64,000 nt of DNA from Lentzea xinjiangensis. GTDB lineage: Bacteria; Actinomycetota; Actinomycetes; Mycobacteriales; Pseudonocardiaceae. Shown here in pieces: positions 17,012-29,715 of the stretch; position 1 is the stretch's first letter, and every line of letters starts with the position of its first letter. Below the pieces are notes generated by a model that saw only the letters and a list, made by a program, of their open reading frames with translations, did no database searches and was not told the origin of the DNA. Both the position numbers and the translations under genes were made by a program. The stretch is taken from contig NZ_FOFR01000008.1 in assembly GCF_900110955.1 (NCBI RefSeq), forward strand, positions 124,001 to 188,000, written 5' to 3'.

Positions 17012-18826
17012 GTGACCACGAGCGTCTCCGCGGAGTCCGCCACGCCCCCTGGCACCGCGTCGATCCTGCGCACCGCGTCCGGACGGGAGGCCCTCCGCTG
17101 GGTGCTCGGCCACTGCCGCTCCGCTCCCGGCCTGCCGATCGCCACCGCGGTGGCGACGGTGGCCGGGGCGGTGCTGCAGATCGTCCCGGTGTTCCTGCTG
17201 GGCACCGTGGTGGACGGAGTCGTCGGGGGGCGGGAGCCCGCCATCCTCTGGACGATCGGCATCGCCACGGTCGTGGCCGCTCTCGCGGGCGCGGTCATGA
17301 CCGCGGTGTCGACGTACTTCGTCGGCCGCGTCGGCGCCGAGATGCTGGCGCGGCTGCGCGAGGGCGCGGTCCGCGCGGTGCTCGGGATGCCGAGCGCGCG
17401 CATCGAGCAGGTCGGCCGCGGCGACGTGCTGTCGCGGGTCGGTGACGACGTCGCCGTCATCTCCAAGGGCTTCCGCACGGCGATCCCGACGATCTTCTCC
17501 GCCGCCGTGCTGGTCGTGATCGCCACCGCGGGCATGTTCGGCCTCGACTGGCGGCTCGGTCTCGCGGGCGCCTGCGCGCTGCCCGCCTACGCGCTCGCGC
17601 TGCGCTGGTACCTGCCCCGGTCCGCACCGCTGTACCGGGCCCGGTCCGAGGCGCAGGCCGACCGCGCCCAGGCGTTGATCAGCGGCCTGGACGGCATCGC
17701 GACCGTGCGCGCCTACGGCCTGGAAAAAGCGTTCCGGGACAAGGTGACCGCCGAGTCGTGGCGGGTGCGCGACATCGGCATCGACGTCTTCCGGTTCTTC
17801 GGCCGGTTCATCGGACGGGAGAACCGCGCCGAGTTCATCGGCCTCGGACTGATCATCGTCGTCGGCTACCTCCTGGTGACCGGCGGCGAGTCCTCGCTGG
17901 GCCAGGTCTCGGTCGCGGCACTGCTGTTCCACAAGCTGTTCGTGCCGCTCGGGCTGATCATGGCGTTCTTCGACGAGGCGCAGAAGTCCGGCGCCGGGCT
18001 GACGCGGCTGGTCGGCGTGCTCGCGGAGTCCGACGGCGACGAGCTCGTGCGCAGCGCGGTCGCCGCCGACGCCGACGCACGTCCGCTCCCGGTGTCGGTG
18101 CGCGGGCTTTCCTTCCGCTACCCCGACTCCGAGCACGACGTGCTGCGGGACGTCGACCTGGAGATCCCGGCCGGCAGCTCGCTCGCACTGGTCGGCGCCA
18201 CGGGTGCGGGCAAGACCACGCTCGCGGCACTGGTCGCCGGCACCGGCACACCGCTGACCGGATCCGTCCACATCGGACCGACGAACCTCGCCGACGTCGA
18301 CGAGGCCGGTGCCCGCGCGCTGGTCAGCATCCTGACCCAGGAGGCCCACGTCTTCGCCGGGCCGCTCGCGGAGGACCTCCGCCTGGCCGCCCCGGACGCG
18401 ACGGACGACGAGCTGATGGACGCGTTGCGCACGGTGGGCGCCGAGGCGTGGGTTCGCGCGCTGCCCCAAGGACTGCGGACGGACGTCGGCGAGGGCGGCG
18501 AACGCCTCGACGTGACCAAGATCGCCCAGATCGCGCTGGCCAGGCTGGTGCTCGGGCGTTCCCCGGTCGTCGTGCTCGACGAGTCGACGGCCGAGGCGGG
18601 CAGCCAGGGCGCCGCCGCGCTGGAACGAGCGGCGCTCGCGGCCTGCCGCGGCCGCACCACGCTCCTGGTCGCGCACCGCCTGACCCAGGCCATGGCCGCG
18701 GACCGCATCGCCGTGCTCGACGCCGGTCGCGTGGTGGAACAGGGCACGCACGAAGAACTCGTCGCGCGTGACGGGCGTTACGCGGCACTTTGGGCCGCTT
18801 GGCGATTCGGATCCGCAAATACTTAG
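17012..18826 (+). CDS. cchG: ABC exporter half with intact ATP site but lost signature motif
   Basis: Fused membrane and ATPase protein of 604 residues, proposed to export the finished siderophore. About six helices fill residues 45-330. In the ATPase domain, Walker A (GATGAGKTT, Lys401), the Q-loop (TQEAH), Walker B with its Glu (VVVLDEST) and the H-loop (VAHRL) are intact. The signature LSGGQ is replaced by LDVTK. The defects are the exact complement of those in the partner exporter half (29702-31393), which keeps only LSGGQ. Together they would make one working and one dead ATP site, as in known asymmetric exporters. The GTG start lies 37 bp after the lipoprotein gene. Confidence 0.88.
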   Translation: MTTSVSAESATPPGTASILRTASGREALRWVLGHCRSAPGLPIATAVATVAGAVLQIVPVFLLGTVVDGVVGGREPAILWTIGIATVVAALAGAVMTAVSTYFVGRVGAEMLARLREGAVRAVLGMPSARIEQVGRGDVLSRVGDDVAVISKGFRTAIPTIFSAAVLVVIATAGMFGLDWRLGLAGACALPAYALALRWYLPRSAPLYRARSEAQADRAQALISGLDGIATVRAYGLEKAFRDKVTAESWRVRDIGIDVFRFFGRFIGRENRAEFIGLGLIIVVGYLLVTGGESSLGQVSVAALLFHKLFVPLGLIMAFFDEAQKSGAGLTRLVGVLAESDGDELVRSAVAADADARPLPVSVRGLSFRYPDSEHDVLRDVDLEIPAGSSLALVGATGAGKTTLAALVAGTGTPLTGSVHIGPTNLADVDEAGARALVSILTQEAHVFAGPLAEDLRLAAPDATDDELMDALRTVGAEAWVRALPQGLRTDVGEGGERLDVTKIAQIALARLVLGRSPVVVLDESTAEAGSQGAAALERAALAACRGRTTLLVAHRLTQAMAADRIAVLDAGRVVEQGTHEELVARDGRYAALWAAWRFGSANT

Positions 18827-18841
18827 GTTAGGCTACCTTCA
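18823..18841. promoter_or_regulatory. Iron box upstream of the NRPS gene
   Basis: TTAGGTTAGGCTACCTTCA matches 16 of 19 consensus positions, the best box in the window. It overlaps the stop codon of the exporter gene and lies 14 bp before the NRPS start, so synthetase expression is probably tightly iron-repressed. Confidence 0.75.
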
Positions 18842-18855
18842 CCGATCGTGAAGGG

Positions 18856-21800
18856 ATGGCTGAGTCGTCGATGGAACAGATGGCCGACCGTGACGTACTT
18901 CTTTCCACCGACCGGATCGCCTCTGTTCGGCGGCTTGCCGGTGAGTACCCGCAGCGGACCGTCGCCGTCGCGAGTGCCGTGGCGCTGGCCCGCTGGGCCG
19001 ATCCCTCGCTGGAGGTCGACGGGCTGGACCTCACACCCGCGACCCAGTTCGGCGATCTGCTGGTCTGGGCCGACAAGGGCCAGCGGTGGGACGTCGCCGA
19101 ACGGCCCGACGGCTGGGCCATCCCGCTCCCCGGCGGCGTCGACCCCGCCGAGGCGCAGCGGGCGCTCGACGACCTGGCCGAGTTCCCGAACCGCGCCATC
19201 GGCACCATGACGTCCCAGACGCTCGACGAGCGGCTCGCGCAACTGGCCCGGTGGAACGACAACGAGCACCCGCGTGACCGGCCGAGCATCGTCGAGCTGT
19301 TCCGCGAGCAGGCCCGGCAGCGCCCGGACGCCGTCGCGATCAACGACGGCGAGCGCGCCTTCACCTACGGCGAGGTGCTCGCCCGGTCCAACCAGCTCGC
19401 CCGCCACCTGCTCGACCGCGGGCTGACCGCGGAACAGGTCGTCGCCATCTCGCTGCCGCGCTCGGCCGAGATGGTGGTGGGGCTGCTCGCCGTGCTGCAG
19501 GCCGGTGCCGCGTTCGTGCCGCTCGACCCGCAGTGGCCGGCGTCGCGCCGCGAGTCCGTGATCACCGACGCCAGGGTGGCCCTGCTCCTCGGCACCGGTG
19601 GGGAGAACGAGCCCGAGGCGGTTGCCGTCGACCTCGACGACTGGGGCTTCTCCGGCCACTCCGCCGATCCCACCGATGTCACGATCCCCGGCGCGCAGCT
19701 CGCGTACGTGATGTTCACGTCCGGCTCGACCGGCCGCCCCAAGGGCGCGATGATCCGGCACGAGGCGATCAGCGAACGCCTGCTGTGGCAGGTGCACCAG
19801 ATCCTCCACTTCGGACCCGACGACGCGTCGCTGTTCAAGGCGCCGCTGTCGTTCGACATCTCCGTCAACGAGATCTTCCTGCCGCTGGTGTGCGGCGGGC
19901 GGACCGTCGTCGTGCGGTCCGGCGGCGAGCGCGACCCGCACCACCTGCTGCACACGATCGCCCGCCACCGCGTGACGTTCGTGTACCTGGTGTCGTCGAT
20001 GCTCGACGTGCTGCTGAACATCGCCGGCGACGGCGAGCTGGCGAGCCTGCGGCACGTGTGGTGCGGCGGCGAGGTGCTGACCCCCGAGCTCTACGACCGG
20101 TTCCGCACGCAGCTCGACATCCCCATGTACCACGGGTACGGCCCGGCGGAGGCCACGATCGGCGTCTCGCACGTGATCTACCGCGGCGAGGCGGAGCGGC
20201 TGTCGACGTCGATCGGCAAGGCCAACCCCAACACCGACCTCTACGTGCTCGACGACCGGCTGCGGCCGTGCCCCGCCGGCGTCGGCGGCGAGCTGTACAT
20301 CGGGGGGTTCCTGCTGGGCCGCGGGTACGTGAACGCGCCGGGCCTGACGGCGTCGCGGTTCGTCGCGAACCCGTTCGCCTCCGACGGCTCGCGGCTGTAC
20401 CGCACCGGTGACCTGGCGCGGTTCGCGCCGGACGGTTCGCTCGACTTCCTCGGCCGCGTCGACAACCAGGTCAAGATCCGCGGCATGCGGCTCGAACTCG
20501 AGGACGTCGAGGTCGCGCTCGCCGAGCACCCCCAGGTCCGCCACACCTGCGTCGTGGTGCGGAAGAACTCCGCGGGCGGCAACTACCTCGTCGGGTACGT
20601 GGTCCCGGCGGTGGACGACCTGACCGCGGACGCCGTGAAGCGGTGGGCCACCGAGCACCTGGTCGAGTACATGGTGCCGGCGCACATCGTCGTGATGAGT
20701 GAGTTCCCGTTGACCCCCAACGGGAAGCTCGACCGCCGCGCCCTGCCGGAGCCCGTGGTGGAGACCGGGCCGGTCACCGCCGCCGCCACCGGCGACGAGG
20801 CCGTGATCTGCGCGGCGGTCGCGTCGGTGCTGCGGGTCGAGCAGGTGGGCGCCGACCAGGACTTCTTCGAGCTGGGCGGCGACAGCATCCTCGCCATCTC
20901 GCTGCTGTCCGCGCTGCGGGCCCAGGGCGTCTTCGTCACGGCCACCCAGATCTTCGTCAACCGCACGCCGCGGGCGCTGGCCGCCGTCGCCTCCCGGGAC
21001 GGCGGCGCGGCGGTCGACCACGACGACGTCCCCACCGGACCGGTGGCGGGCCTGCCGATCGTGCAGTGGCTCGGCGAGACCACGGACGCGATCGACGGGT
21101 TCGTGCAGTCGGTCGTGCTCAACACCCCCGCCGACCTGACCGCGGAGGCGCTCACCCGGATCCTCGACGCGCTCGTCGAGCGGCACGACATGTTGCGCGC
21201 CAAGCTGGTCAGGGGCGAGCGGTGGTCGTTCGACGTCCTCCCCGAGGGGCGTGCGCTGTGGGAGGAGAGCGACGCGCCGCTGGAGGAGTGCGTCACGGCG
21301 GCCACCGAGGGGCTGAACCCGGACGCCGGCATCATGCTGCGGGCGGTGTGGCGCCCGCGGGCGCGACAGCTCGTCGTCGTCATCCACCACGTGGTGGTCG
21401 ACGGCGTCTCGTGGCGCATCCTGTTCGACGACCTCGCCCTGGCGTGGGAGCAGGTTTCCTCCGGTGCGGCCGTCGAGCTGCGTCCCGTCGGCACGTCGTT
21501 CCGGCGCTGGACCCAGTTGCTGGAGCAGGCCGACTTCGCGGCGGACCGCTCGTACTACCAGCGGGCGCTGCCCGGTGTGGACCAGCTTCTCGGCCGGCGC
21601 GAGCTGACCGACGAGGACGTGGTCGCGAACGAACAGGTCCGCACCGTCACCGTCGGCTCCCGGGCGACGGCGGCGCTGCTCGGCGACGTGCCCGCGCTGT
21701 TCCACGCCAAGGTCAACGACGTGCTGCTGACCGGGCTCGCGGTCGCGCTGGCGAAGTGGCGGCGCGACAACGGCCAGGACCAGACGTTCGCCCACGTCGA

Positions 21801-24800
21801 GCTGGAGGGTCACGGCCGCGAGGGCCGGTTCGTGCCGCTCGACCCGGACCTGTCGCGCACGGTCGGCTGGTTCACCACGCTGTTCCCGGTGACCGTCGAT
21901 CCGGGCGGCACCGACGACCTGGCCGCGGCGTTGAAGCGGGTGAAGGAAGACCTCGCGCGGGTGCCGAGCGGCGGTGTCTCCTACGGCGCGCTGAAGTACC
22001 TGGGCCAGGAGCGGTTCGACACTCCACGGCCGCAGGTGCTGTTCAACTACCTCGGCCGGTTCGGCGGTGGCGCCACCGGGGACTGGCAGCTCGCGGAGAA
22101 CGCGGGCCAGCTCGGGGAGAAGCGCGACCCGGCCATGCGGCTGCCGCGCGCGCTGGAGTTCAACGCCTCCGCCGAACCCGGCGCCGACGGCGAGCTGGAG
22201 CTGGTCACCGTCATCTCGTGGCCGTCGGGCGTCTTCACCGACGCCGACACCGCGAAGATCGGCGAGTACTTCGTCGCCGCGCTGGAGGGACTCGCCGCCC
22301 TGGGCGAAGGCGGGCACTCCCCCAGCGACTTCGCCCTGCTGCCGCTCAGCCAGGCCGACGTCGACGCCGTCGACGGCCCGGCCCTGCGCGACGTCCTGCC
22401 GCTGACGCCGTTGCAGGAGGGCCTGTACTTCCACTCGGTCTTCGACGACGAGTCGGCCCACCGCTACGTCGAGCAGCAACTGCTGACGCTGACCGGGACC
22501 GTCGACGCCCGCAGGCTCGAAGCCGCCGCGACCCGCGTGCTGGAGCTGTTCCCGAACCTCGCCGCGCGGTTCGTCTCGCTGGCCGACGGACGGGTCGTCT
22601 CGGTGCTGGAGTCCGGGGTCCGGCCCGAGTTCTCCACAGTGGACGGTCAGGGCATGACCGACGAGGAGGTCAGGGCCTACGCGGAACAGGACCGCGCCGC
22701 CGGGTTCGACCTCGCCCGCGGTCCGCTGATGCGCTACACGCTGATCCGCCTGGCGCAGCAGGAGTACGTGCTCGTGCAGACCGTGCACCACATCATCGCG
22801 GACGGCTGGTCGGTGCCGCCGATGCTGCGCGCGCTGCTGGCCGAGTACGAGGCGCCGGGTTCGGTGCACGTCCGGGGCTCGTACGCGGACTACGTGCGCT
22901 GGCTCGTGACCGGTGACGCCCAGGAGAGCGACCGCGTCTGGGCCGCGGAGCTGGCCGAGCTGCCGGGCCCGTCGCTCGTGGCGGAGGGGCACCCGCCGTC
23001 CGAGCTGTTCGCCGACGTCGTGATCGACGCGGCGGCCGGACTGGAGGAGGCGACGCGCGCGGCCGGCGTGCCGCTGAGCGTCGCCGTGCACAGCGCGTGG
23101 GGCGTGACGCTGGGCGCGCTCCTGGGTCGCCGGGACGTCGTGTTCGGGTCGACGGTGTCCGGGCGTGACGCCGACGTGCCCGGCATCGCCGAGATGGTCG
23201 GGCTGTTCATCAACACGATCCCGGTGCGCGCCAAGTGGTCTGGTTCGACCTCCGCGCGCGAACTGCTGGCATCGGTGCGCGAGCACCAGACCGCCGTGCT
23301 GCCGCACCAGCACGTCTCGCTGACCCGCATCGGTCGCCAGGCCGCGCACGGATCGGCGTTCGACACGCTGGTGGTGTTCGACGTCGCCACCGACGTGACG
23401 TCGTTGCGGGGACCGTTCACGATCACCGAGGTCGTGAACGAGGGCGCGCCGCACTACCCGCTGACGCTGGTGGTCGAACGCGGCGGCGATGGCGCGCTGC
23501 GGTTCAACCTCATCCACGACACGACGGTCGTGCGCGAGGAAGGGGCCCGCACGATCCTGCGGGCGTTCATCGACACGCTCGACTCCTTGCTGCACGGGGA
23601 AAGCATTCCCACTCCGGAGCTGACGTCCGCGCGGGCGGCGGCCGAGGTCGAACCGGTCACGCTGGCGGAGCTGTTCGACGCCGCCGCGCGGCGCGACCCG
23701 TCGGCGCGGGCCGTGACGATGTGCCACCTCGACGGCAGCTCCGAGAGCCTGACGTACGGGATGCTGGCCGACGCCAAGAACCGCCTGGCGCGCACCCTCG
23801 TCAACGCCGGCGCCGGGCCGCGCACGCGGGTCGCGGTCGCCGTTCCGCGGTCGTTGCAGCAGGTCGTCGCGCTGGTCGCGATCGTCTCGGCCGGCGGCGC
23901 CTACGTGCCGCTGGACCTCGCCTACCCCGACGAGCGGCTGGAGTACGTGCTCGCCGACTCCGCGCCCGAGGTGGTGCTGGTCGAGCGGGAGCACCGCGAG
24001 CGCTTCGAACGCCTGCTGGCCGCGGCCGGCGTGCCCGCACGGGTGCTGGTGTGCGGCGAGGAGGTCGCGGGCGACGCCGAGCTCCCGGCGTTCGACTGGC
24101 GCAACCCGGCGTACGTGATCTACACGTCCGGGTCGACCGGCAAGCCCAAGGGTGTCGTCGTGCCGCACGCCAGCGTCGTGTCGCTGCTCGCGAACACGCA
24201 GCCGGACATGGACTTCGGGCCGGACGACGTGTGGACGCAGTTCCACTCCTACTCATTCGACTTCGCGGTCTGGGAGCTGTGGGGCGCTCTCGCGCACGGC
24301 GGCGAACTGCTCGTCCCCGACCACGGCCTGACCCGGTCGCCGGTCGACTTCCACGAGCTCGTCCGGACGCGCGGTGTCACCGTGCTCAACCAGACGCCGT
24401 CGGCGTTCTACCAGTTCATCGAGGCCGACCGGCTGAGCGAGCCGCTGCCCGCGTTGCGCCGCGTCATCTTCGGCGGCGAGGCGCTGGAGCTCTCGCGGCT
24501 GCGCGGCTGGGTCGAGCGGTACGGCACGGACCGGCCGGAGCTCGTGAACATGTACGGCATCACCGAGACCACGGTCCACGTGACGCACCGCGTGCTGGAC
24601 GAGCTGGACTTCGCCTCCGGCCGCGAGGTCAGCCCGATCGGCGGCCCGATCCCCGGCCTGCGCACGTACCTGCTGGACGACTCGCTGCGCCCGGTCGCAC
24701 CGGGCCAAATCGGCGCGATCTACGTGGCGGGCGCGCAGCTCGCCCTGGGCTACCACGACCGGCCGGGCCTCACCTGCGGCCGCTTCGTGGCGGACCCGTT

Positions 24801-27800
24801 CGCCGGGGACGGCTCGCGCATGTACAACTCGGGCGACCTCGCCCGCCGCGCGCTGGACGGCTCGCTCGAGTTCGTCGGCCGGGCCGACGACCAGGTGCAG
24901 CTCAAGGGTTTCCGGATCGAGCTGGGCGAGGTCGAGTCGGCGGTCCGCTCGATCTCCGGTGTCGTCGACGTGGCGGTCACGGTGGCGGACACCGCCGACC
25001 ACCTGGTCGCGCACGTCGTGGGCACGCCCACCGCCGACATCCCGGCCGTCCTCGGCGCGAAGCTGCCCGCGCACATGGTCCCGCAGCGGGTGCTCCCGCT
25101 CGACGCGCTGCCGCTGACGGTCAACGGCAAGCTCGACCGCAAGGCGCTGGAGGAGCGCGCCCGCGCGGAGGACGCGCCGGTCGCCGCGGCGGGTGGCTCC
25201 CCGGCGCTCGACTCCCTGGTCCGCGTCTTCGCCGACGCGCTTCCGGGGTCCACTGTGGACGCCGACACCGACTTCTTCGTGGCCGGCGGGGACAGCATCA
25301 TCGCGATCGGGGTGGTCAACCGCGCCCGCGCCCTGGGCGTGCGGATCGCGCCGCGCGACCTGTTCCTGCACAAGACCCCCAGGGCGCTGGCGGCGAAGTT
25401 CGCGGTCGCGCCGGCGGCGGCCCCGGTCGCGGCCGAGGCTTCGGACGGCCCCGTGGTGCCGACGCCGATCGTGCTGCGGCAGCGGGAGCTGGGCGGCGAG
25501 GTGCAGCGGTTCGCCCAGGCGCGGCAGCTCGGGTGCGGCAGCCTGGCCGCGGCCGAGCGCGCCGCGGCCGCGGTGGTGAAGGCGCACGCCGCCCTGCGGA
25601 TGCGGCTGACGGTCACGCACGGCGTGTGGTCGTTCGCGATCGACCCCGACCGGCAGGCCCCCGAGGGCGACCAGGCCCCCGTCCTCCCGACGGGGTCCGG
25701 CGGTCCGCGAGCCGGTGCGGTCGCCGTCGCCTCGACCGGCGACCCCCAGCGGGCCGCCGAGGAGGCCGCGCACCGCCTGGACCCCGAGGCCGGGGTCATG
25801 GCGGCGTTCACCTGGCTCGAACACAGCCGCACCCTCGTCGCCGTGGTGCACCACTTGGCCGTGGACGCCGTCTCCTGGCTCATCCTGCTCGACGACATGG
25901 CCGCGGCCATGCGCGGCGAAGACCTCGCACCGGCCACGACGCCGTTCGGCGCCTACACCAGCGCCCTCGCCCTCGACGCCCAGTCCGGCGGCGACCTGCG
26001 CCACTGGATCGAGGTGCTCGACACCCCGTCGCTCACCCCGCGGGTCGGCGACCAGCGCGAGGTCACCGTGAACCTCTCGGCCGGCATCACCGGCCGCGTC
26101 GTGCACACCGCGCCGACGGCGCTCGGCATCGGTCTGACGGAGCTGCTGTGCGGAGCCCTGCGCACGGCGCTCACCGAGATCCAGGGCACGCCGACGGACC
26201 TGGTGGTGGAGCTCGAACGGCACGGCCGCGTGCCGGTGCTCGAACACCACGACTACACGCGCACGGTCGGCTGGTTCACCTCGATCGCGCCGGTGAAGCT
26301 CGGCCCGCACACCGATCCGGTCGAGGCGGCCCGGGAGCTGACGAGGCGCCAGCCCGACGAGCGCACCCACGTCGGCTACGGCCAGCTGCGCTACCTCAAC
26401 CCGCAGACCGCGCCCGTGCTGGCCGCGCTGCCGAAGCCGCAGGTGCTGTTCAACTACCTCGGGCGGGGCAGTGAGGCGCAGGCGCTGCACGTCGACGCGG
26501 GGCACCGGCCGAGCCCGTACGCGGTCGAGGTCAACTGCTGGCTCGACACCACGACCGGCAGCCTGCGCGCGACGTTCGCGCTGAGCGAGGACGTGTCCGA
26601 CGAGATCGCGGCCCGCTGGCTGCTCGCGCTGGAACGGATCGCGGACGCCTCGGTGACCGCGCGCCGCACCGCGCCGGTCTCGCCGTTGCAGCGCGGCCTG
26701 TACTTCCAGGCCGCGCTGAGCACGGCCGGGCACTACGTGGCGCAGAGCTGCTTCACGTTCGACCGGCGGCTCGACACCGCGGCGCTCGCCGCGGCCATGG
26801 CGCACGTCATCGCCCGGCACCCGGTCGTCGGCGCCGGTTTCACCGACGAGGACGGCACGCCGGTCCAGGTGCTCACACCGGGCGGCGAGGTCGAGGTCCG
26901 CACGGTGGACGTGCTGAACCAGGAGGCCGTGGAGGCGCTGCGGACCGAGGACCGGGCCACCGGGTTCGACCTCCAGCGGCCCCCGCTGGTGCGGCTCACC
27001 GTGCTGCGGCTGCCCGACGGCCGGGACTCGCTGCTGTTCAGCTACCACCTGCTGCTGTGGGACGGCTGGTCGCGCGAGATCGTGCTGCGCGACCTGTTCG
27101 ACGCGTACCGGGCGGTCGTGGCGGGCGAGCCGCTCGACTCCTCCCCCGCCACGCCGAGCTTCGAGAGCTACACCCGTGCGCTCGCGGCGAAGGACACCGA
27201 GGCCGCGCGCCGGTTCTGGGCGCGCTACCTCGCGGACCTGCCCGGCCCGACGCTGCTCGGTGACGGGTCCGCCTCGGACGCGCTGCCGACCAAGATCGTG
27301 CGGACGCTGTCCGAGGAGGCCTCCGCCCGCGTCCGCGAGGCGGCCGGCAGGCACGGGGTGACGCTGAACTCGGTCGTCACCGGCGCGCTCGGGCTGCTGC
27401 TGGGCAGCGAGACCGGCCGCGGGGACGCGGTCTTCGGCATCACGGTCTCCGGGCGCGAGGAGGCGGGCACCGAGAACATCGTCGGCGTGCTGCTCAACAC
27501 CGTGCCGATGAGGGTCTCGGCACGGCCCCACGACACCGCCGCGGCGTTCCTGGCGGCCGTGCAGGCCTCCCGGGTCGACGCGATGGAGCACGAGCACCTC
27601 GGGCTCGGCGAGATCCAGCGCGCGAGCGGCCACGACCAGCTCTTCGACAACCTGTTCGTGCTGCAGAACTTCCTCGGCGACGACACGTTCGACGAGTTCA
27701 ACGCGGCGAACGGGATCGTCGGCCACGAGTCGGAGGACTCGACGCACTACCCGTTCACCTGGGTCGTGACGCCGGGCAGGCAGCTCACGGTCAAGCTGGA

Positions 27801-29715
27801 GTACCGGCCGGAGGTCACCGACCCGGCGCTGGCCGAACGGCTCTTCGAGAACTACCTGCGGCTGCTCGACGACCTGTCGACGGCGCAGGGACCTCTCGGC
27901 GCGCTGCGCGGCACCGGCCCGCGGCCGGAGCTCAACCCCGCCAACGACTTCGGCGACCGGACCGTCGTGGACCTCTTCGACGTCGCGGCCGATCGCAACC
28001 CCGACCGGATCGCGTTGGTCGCGCACGGCGACACGATGACGTTCGCGCAACTGCGCGACCGGAGCCGGCACCTGGCGGGTGTGCTGTCCGGCAAGGGCAT
28101 CGGCGTGGAGACGTCGGTCGCCATCGCGGTGCCGCGCTCGCTGGACTGGGTCGTCGCGCTGTTCGGGATCCTGCGCTGCGGCGCGGCGTACGTGCCGCTG
28201 GAGCTCGACCACCCGGACGAGCGGATCGCCGCGATCATCGCGGACGCCCGGCCGTCGCTGACCATCACGACCAGCGCCGTCGCGCCCCGGATCTCCGGCG
28301 AGCTGTTCGCGCTCGACGAGCCGTGGCCCGACGCCGAGCCGGTGACCACGTTCGCGCCGGACGACCCGGACCGGCTCAGGCACGCGGCCTACACCATCTA
28401 CACCTCCGGTTCGACCGGCAAGCCCAAGGGCGTGGTGACCGAGTACGCGGGCCTCACCAACATGCTGGTCAACCACCAGCGGCGGATCTTCGAGCCGGTG
28501 CTGGCCGAGCACGGGCACCGGACGTTCCGGATCGCGCACACCGTGTCGTTCGCCTTCGACATGTCGTGGGAGGAGCTGCTCTGGCTCGCCGACGGCCACG
28601 AGGTGCACATCTGCGACGAGGAGCTGCGCCGCGACGCGACCGGGCTGGTCGAGTACTGCCTGGAGCACGAGGTCGACGTCATCAACGTGACGCCGACCTA
28701 CGCGCAGCAGCTCGTGGCCGAGGGGTTGCTGGGCGGCGAGCACAAGCCGGCGCTGGTGCTGCTGGGCGGCGAGGCGGTGACGCCGGCGCTGTGGCAGCTA
28801 CTGGCCGACACCCCCGGCACGATCGGCTACAACCTCTACGGCCCGACGGAGTACACGATCAACACGCTGGGCGTCGGCACGTTCGACTGCGTGGACCCGG
28901 TGGTCGGCGTGGCGATCGACAACACCGACGTCTACGTGCTCGACCCGTGGCTGCGGCACGTGCCGGACGGGGTGGCGGGCGAGCTCTACGTGTCGGGTGT
29001 CGGCATCGCGCGCGGGTACCTCGGCCAGCCGGGGCAGTCCGCCGAGCGGTTCGTGGCGTGCCCGTGGGTGCCCGGCGAGCGGATGTACCGGACGGGCGAC
29101 CTGGTGATCCGCCGTCCCGACGGCAACCTGCTCTACCTGGGCCGCACCGACAAGCAGGTCAAGATCCGCGGGCACCGCGTGGAGCTGGGCGAGGTCGAGG
29201 CGCGGTTCGCCGCGCACCCGGACGTGCGGTTCGTCGCGGCCGTCGCGCAGGCCGACCCCCAGGTCGACGGCGCGCACCGGCTCGCCGCCTACCTCGTCCT
29301 CCGCGACGGCGCCGACATCCCGTCGGTCGCGGCCGAGGTCGGCGCCGGCCTGCCGGACTACCTGCGCCCCACGCACTACGCCGCCGTCGACGCGATCCCG
29401 CTCACGGTCAACGGCAAGGCCGACACCGCGGCCTTGCCCGCGGCCCGTCCGCTCGGCACCCTGGTGGGCGAGGTCGCCGACCGGGAGCTGACCGAGACCG
29501 AGGTCGTCGTCCGGGAGATGTTCGCGGAGGCGCTCGACCTCGACGAGGACGAGGTGGGCATGACGAGCGGGTTCACCGACCTGGGCGGGCACTCCATGCT
29601 CGCGGTGCGGTTGGTCGGCCTGCTCCGCCGCGAGTTCGGTCCCGTGGTCACGATCCGCGACCTGCTGTCCCTCTCCACCCCCGAAGCGATTGCGCGCCAC
29701 GTTGACGAACACTGA
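18856..29715 (+). CDS. cchH: Trimodular coelichelin-type nonribosomal peptide synthetase
   Basis: Giant cytoplasmic enzyme of 3,619 residues with order A1-T1-E1 / C2-A2-T2-E2 / C3-A3-T3 and no thioesterase. Approximate landmarks: A1 140-625, T1 Ser677 (GGDS), E1 His844 (HHVVVDG), C2 His1311 (HHIIADG), A2 1605-2095, T2 Ser2147, E2 His2332 (HHLAVDA), C3 2605-3025 (YHLLLWDG at 2730), A3 3030-3525, T3 Ser3580 (GGHS). The ten-residue A codes read DINYWGGIGK, DFWNIGMVHK and DMENLGLINK. As I recall, these are the published coelichelin codes for formyl-hydroxy-ornithine, threonine and hydroxy-ornithine. Predicted scaffold: D-hfOrn, D-allo-Thr, L-hOrn. The first 140 residues resemble no complete domain. 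Odd points are Tyr for the first His in C3 and Ala for Gly in the E2 motif. Confidence 0.95.
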   Translation: MAESSMEQMADRDVLLSTDRIASVRRLAGEYPQRTVAVASAVALARWADPSLEVDGLDLTPATQFGDLLVWADKGQRWDVAERPDGWAIPLPGGVDPAEAQRALDDLAEFPNRAIGTMTSQTLDERLAQLARWNDNEHPRDRPSIVELFREQARQRPDAVAINDGERAFTYGEVLARSNQLARHLLDRGLTAEQVVAISLPRSAEMVVGLLAVLQAGAAFVPLDPQWPASRRESVITDARVALLLGTGGENEPEAVAVDLDDWGFSGHSADPTDVTIPGAQLAYVMFTSGSTGRPKGAMIRHEAISERLLWQVHQILHFGPDDASLFKAPLSFDISVNEIFLPLVCGGRTVVVRSGGERDPHHLLHTIARHRVTFVYLVSSMLDVLLNIAGDGELASLRHVWCGGEVLTPELYDRFRTQLDIPMYHGYGPAEATIGVSHVIYRGEAERLSTSIGKANPNTDLYVLDDRLRPCPAGVGGELYIGGFLLGRGYVNAPGLTASRFVANPFASDGSRLYRTGDLARFAPDGSLDFLGRVDNQVKIRGMRLELEDVEVALAEHPQVRHTCVVVRKNSAGGNYLVGYVVPAVDDLTADAVKRWATEHLVEYMVPAHIVVMSEFPLTPNGKLDRRALPEPVVETGPVTAAATGDEAVICAAVASVLRVEQVGADQDFFELGGDSILAISLLSALRAQGVFVTATQIFVNRTPRALAAVASRDGGAAVDHDDVPTGPVAGLPIVQWLGETTDAIDGFVQSVVLNTPADLTAEALTRILDALVERHDMLRAKLVRGERWSFDVLPEGRALWEESDAPLEECVTAATEGLNPDAGIMLRAVWRPRARQLVVVIHHVVVDGVSWRILFDDLALAWEQVSSGAAVELRPVGTSFRRWTQLLEQADFAADRSYYQRALPGVDQLLGRRELTDEDVVANEQVRTVTVGSRATAALLGDVPALFHAKVNDVLLTGLAVALAKWRRDNGQDQTFAHVELEGHGREGRFVPLDPDLSRTVGWFTTLFPVTVDPGGTDDLAAALKRVKEDLARVPSGGVSYGALKYLGQERFDTPRPQVLFNYLGRFGGGATGDWQLAENAGQLGEKRDPAMRLPRALEFNASAEPGADGELELVTVISWPSGVFTDADTAKIGEYFVAALEGLAALGEGGHSPSDFALLPLSQADVDAVDGPALRDVLPLTPLQEGLYFHSVFDDESAHRYVEQQLLTLTGTVDARRLEAAATRVLELFPNLAARFVSLADGRVVSVLESGVRPEFSTVDGQGMTDEEVRAYAEQDRAAGFDLARGPLMRYTLIRLAQQEYVLVQTVHHIIADGWSVPPMLRALLAEYEAPGSVHVRGSYADYVRWLVTGDAQESDRVWAAELAELPGPSLVAEGHPPSELFADVVIDAAAGLEEATRAAGVPLSVAVHSAWGVTLGALLGRRDVVFGSTVSGRDADVPGIAEMVGLFINTIPVRAKWSGSTSARELLASVREHQTAVLPHQHVSLTRIGRQAAHGSAFDTLVVFDVATDVTSLRGPFTITEVVNEGAPHYPLTLVVERGGDGALRFNLIHDTTVVREEGARTILRAFIDTLDSLLHGESIPTPELTSARAAAEVEPVTLAELFDAAARRDPSARAVTMCHLDGSSESLTYGMLADAKNRLARTLVNAGAGPRTRVAVAVPRSLQQVVALVAIVSAGGAYVPLDLAYPDERLEYVLADSAPEVVLVEREHRERFERLLAAAGVPARVLVCGEEVAGDAELPAFDWRNPAYVIYTSGSTGKPKGVVVPHASVVSLLANTQPDMDFGPDDVWTQFHSYSFDFAVWELWGALAHGGELLVPDHGLTRSPVDFHELVRTRGVTVLNQTPSAFYQFIEADRLSEPLPALRRVIFGGEALELSRLRGWVERYGTDRPELVNMYGITETTVHVTHRVLDELDFASGREVSPIGGPIPGLRTYLLDDSLRPVAPGQIGAIYVAGAQLALGYHDRPGLTCGRFVADPFAGDGSRMYNSGDLARRALDGSLEFVGRADDQVQLKGFRIELGEVESAVRSISGVVDVAVTVADTADHLVAHVVGTPTADIPAVLGAKLPAHMVPQRVLPLDALPLTVNGKLDRKALEERARAEDAPVAAAGGSPALDSLVRVFADALPGSTVDADTDFFVAGGDSIIAIGVVNRARALGVRIAPRDLFLHKTPRALAAKFAVAPAAAPVAAEASDGPVVPTPIVLRQRELGGEVQRFAQARQLGCGSLAAAERAAAAVVKAHAALRMRLTVTHGVWSFAIDPDRQAPEGDQAPVLPTGSGGPRAGAVAVASTGDPQRAAEEAAHRLDPEAGVMAAFTWLEHSRTLVAVVHHLAVDAVSWLILLDDMAAAMRGEDLAPATTPFGAYTSALALDAQSGGDLRHWIEVLDTPSLTPRVGDQREVTVNLSAGITGRVVHTAPTALGIGLTELLCGALRTALTEIQGTPTDLVVELERHGRVPVLEHHDYTRTVGWFTSIAPVKLGPHTDPVEAARELTRRQPDERTHVGYGQLRYLNPQTAPVLAALPKPQVLFNYLGRGSEAQALHVDAGHRPSPYAVEVNCWLDTTTGSLRATFALSEDVSDEIAARWLLALERIADASVTARRTAPVSPLQRGLYFQAALSTAGHYVAQSCFTFDRRLDTAALAAAMAHVIARHPVVGAGFTDEDGTPVQVLTPGGEVEVRTVDVLNQEAVEALRTEDRATGFDLQRPPLVRLTVLRLPDGRDSLLFSYHLLLWDGWSREIVLRDLFDAYRAVVAGEPLDSSPATPSFESYTRALAAKDTEAARRFWARYLADLPGPTLLGDGSASDALPTKIVRTLSEEASARVREAAGRHGVTLNSVVTGALGLLLGSETGRGDAVFGITVSGREEAGTENIVGVLLNTVPMRVSARPHDTAAAFLAAVQASRVDAMEHEHLGLGEIQRASGHDQLFDNLFVLQNFLGDDTFDEFNAANGIVGHESEDSTHYPFTWVVTPGRQLTVKLEYRPEVTDPALAERLFENYLRLLDDLSTAQGPLGALRGTGPRPELNPANDFGDRTVVDLFDVAADRNPDRIALVAHGDTMTFAQLRDRSRHLAGVLSGKGIGVETSVAIAVPRSLDWVVALFGILRCGAAYVPLELDHPDERIAAIIADARPSLTITTSAVAPRISGELFALDEPWPDAEPVTTFAPDDPDRLRHAAYTIYTSGSTGKPKGVVTEYAGLTNMLVNHQRRIFEPVLAEHGHRTFRIAHTVSFAFDMSWEELLWLADGHEVHICDEELRRDATGLVEYCLEHEVDVINVTPTYAQQLVAEGLLGGEHKPALVLLGGEAVTPALWQLLADTPGTIGYNLYGPTEYTINTLGVGTFDCVDPVVGVAIDNTDVYVLDPWLRHVPDGVAGELYVSGVGIARGYLGQPGQSAERFVACPWVPGERMYRTGDLVIRRPDGNLLYLGRTDKQVKIRGHRVELGEVEARFAAHPDVRFVAAVAQADPQVDGAHRLAAYLVLRDGADIPSVAAEVGAGLPDYLRPTHYAAVDAIPLTVNGKADTAALPAARPLGTLVGEVADRELTETEVVVREMFAEALDLDEDEVGMTSGFTDLGGHSMLAVRLVGLLRREFGPVVTIRDLLSLSTPEAIARHVDEH

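Noticed and set aside
18823-28743. Very long reverse-strand open frames (about 1,800 and 1,500 codons) opposite the NRPS gene
   Set aside because: Codon-bias artefact: third-position G/C on the forward strand removes stop codons from the antisense frame. Arg/Val/His-rich translation with no domain.
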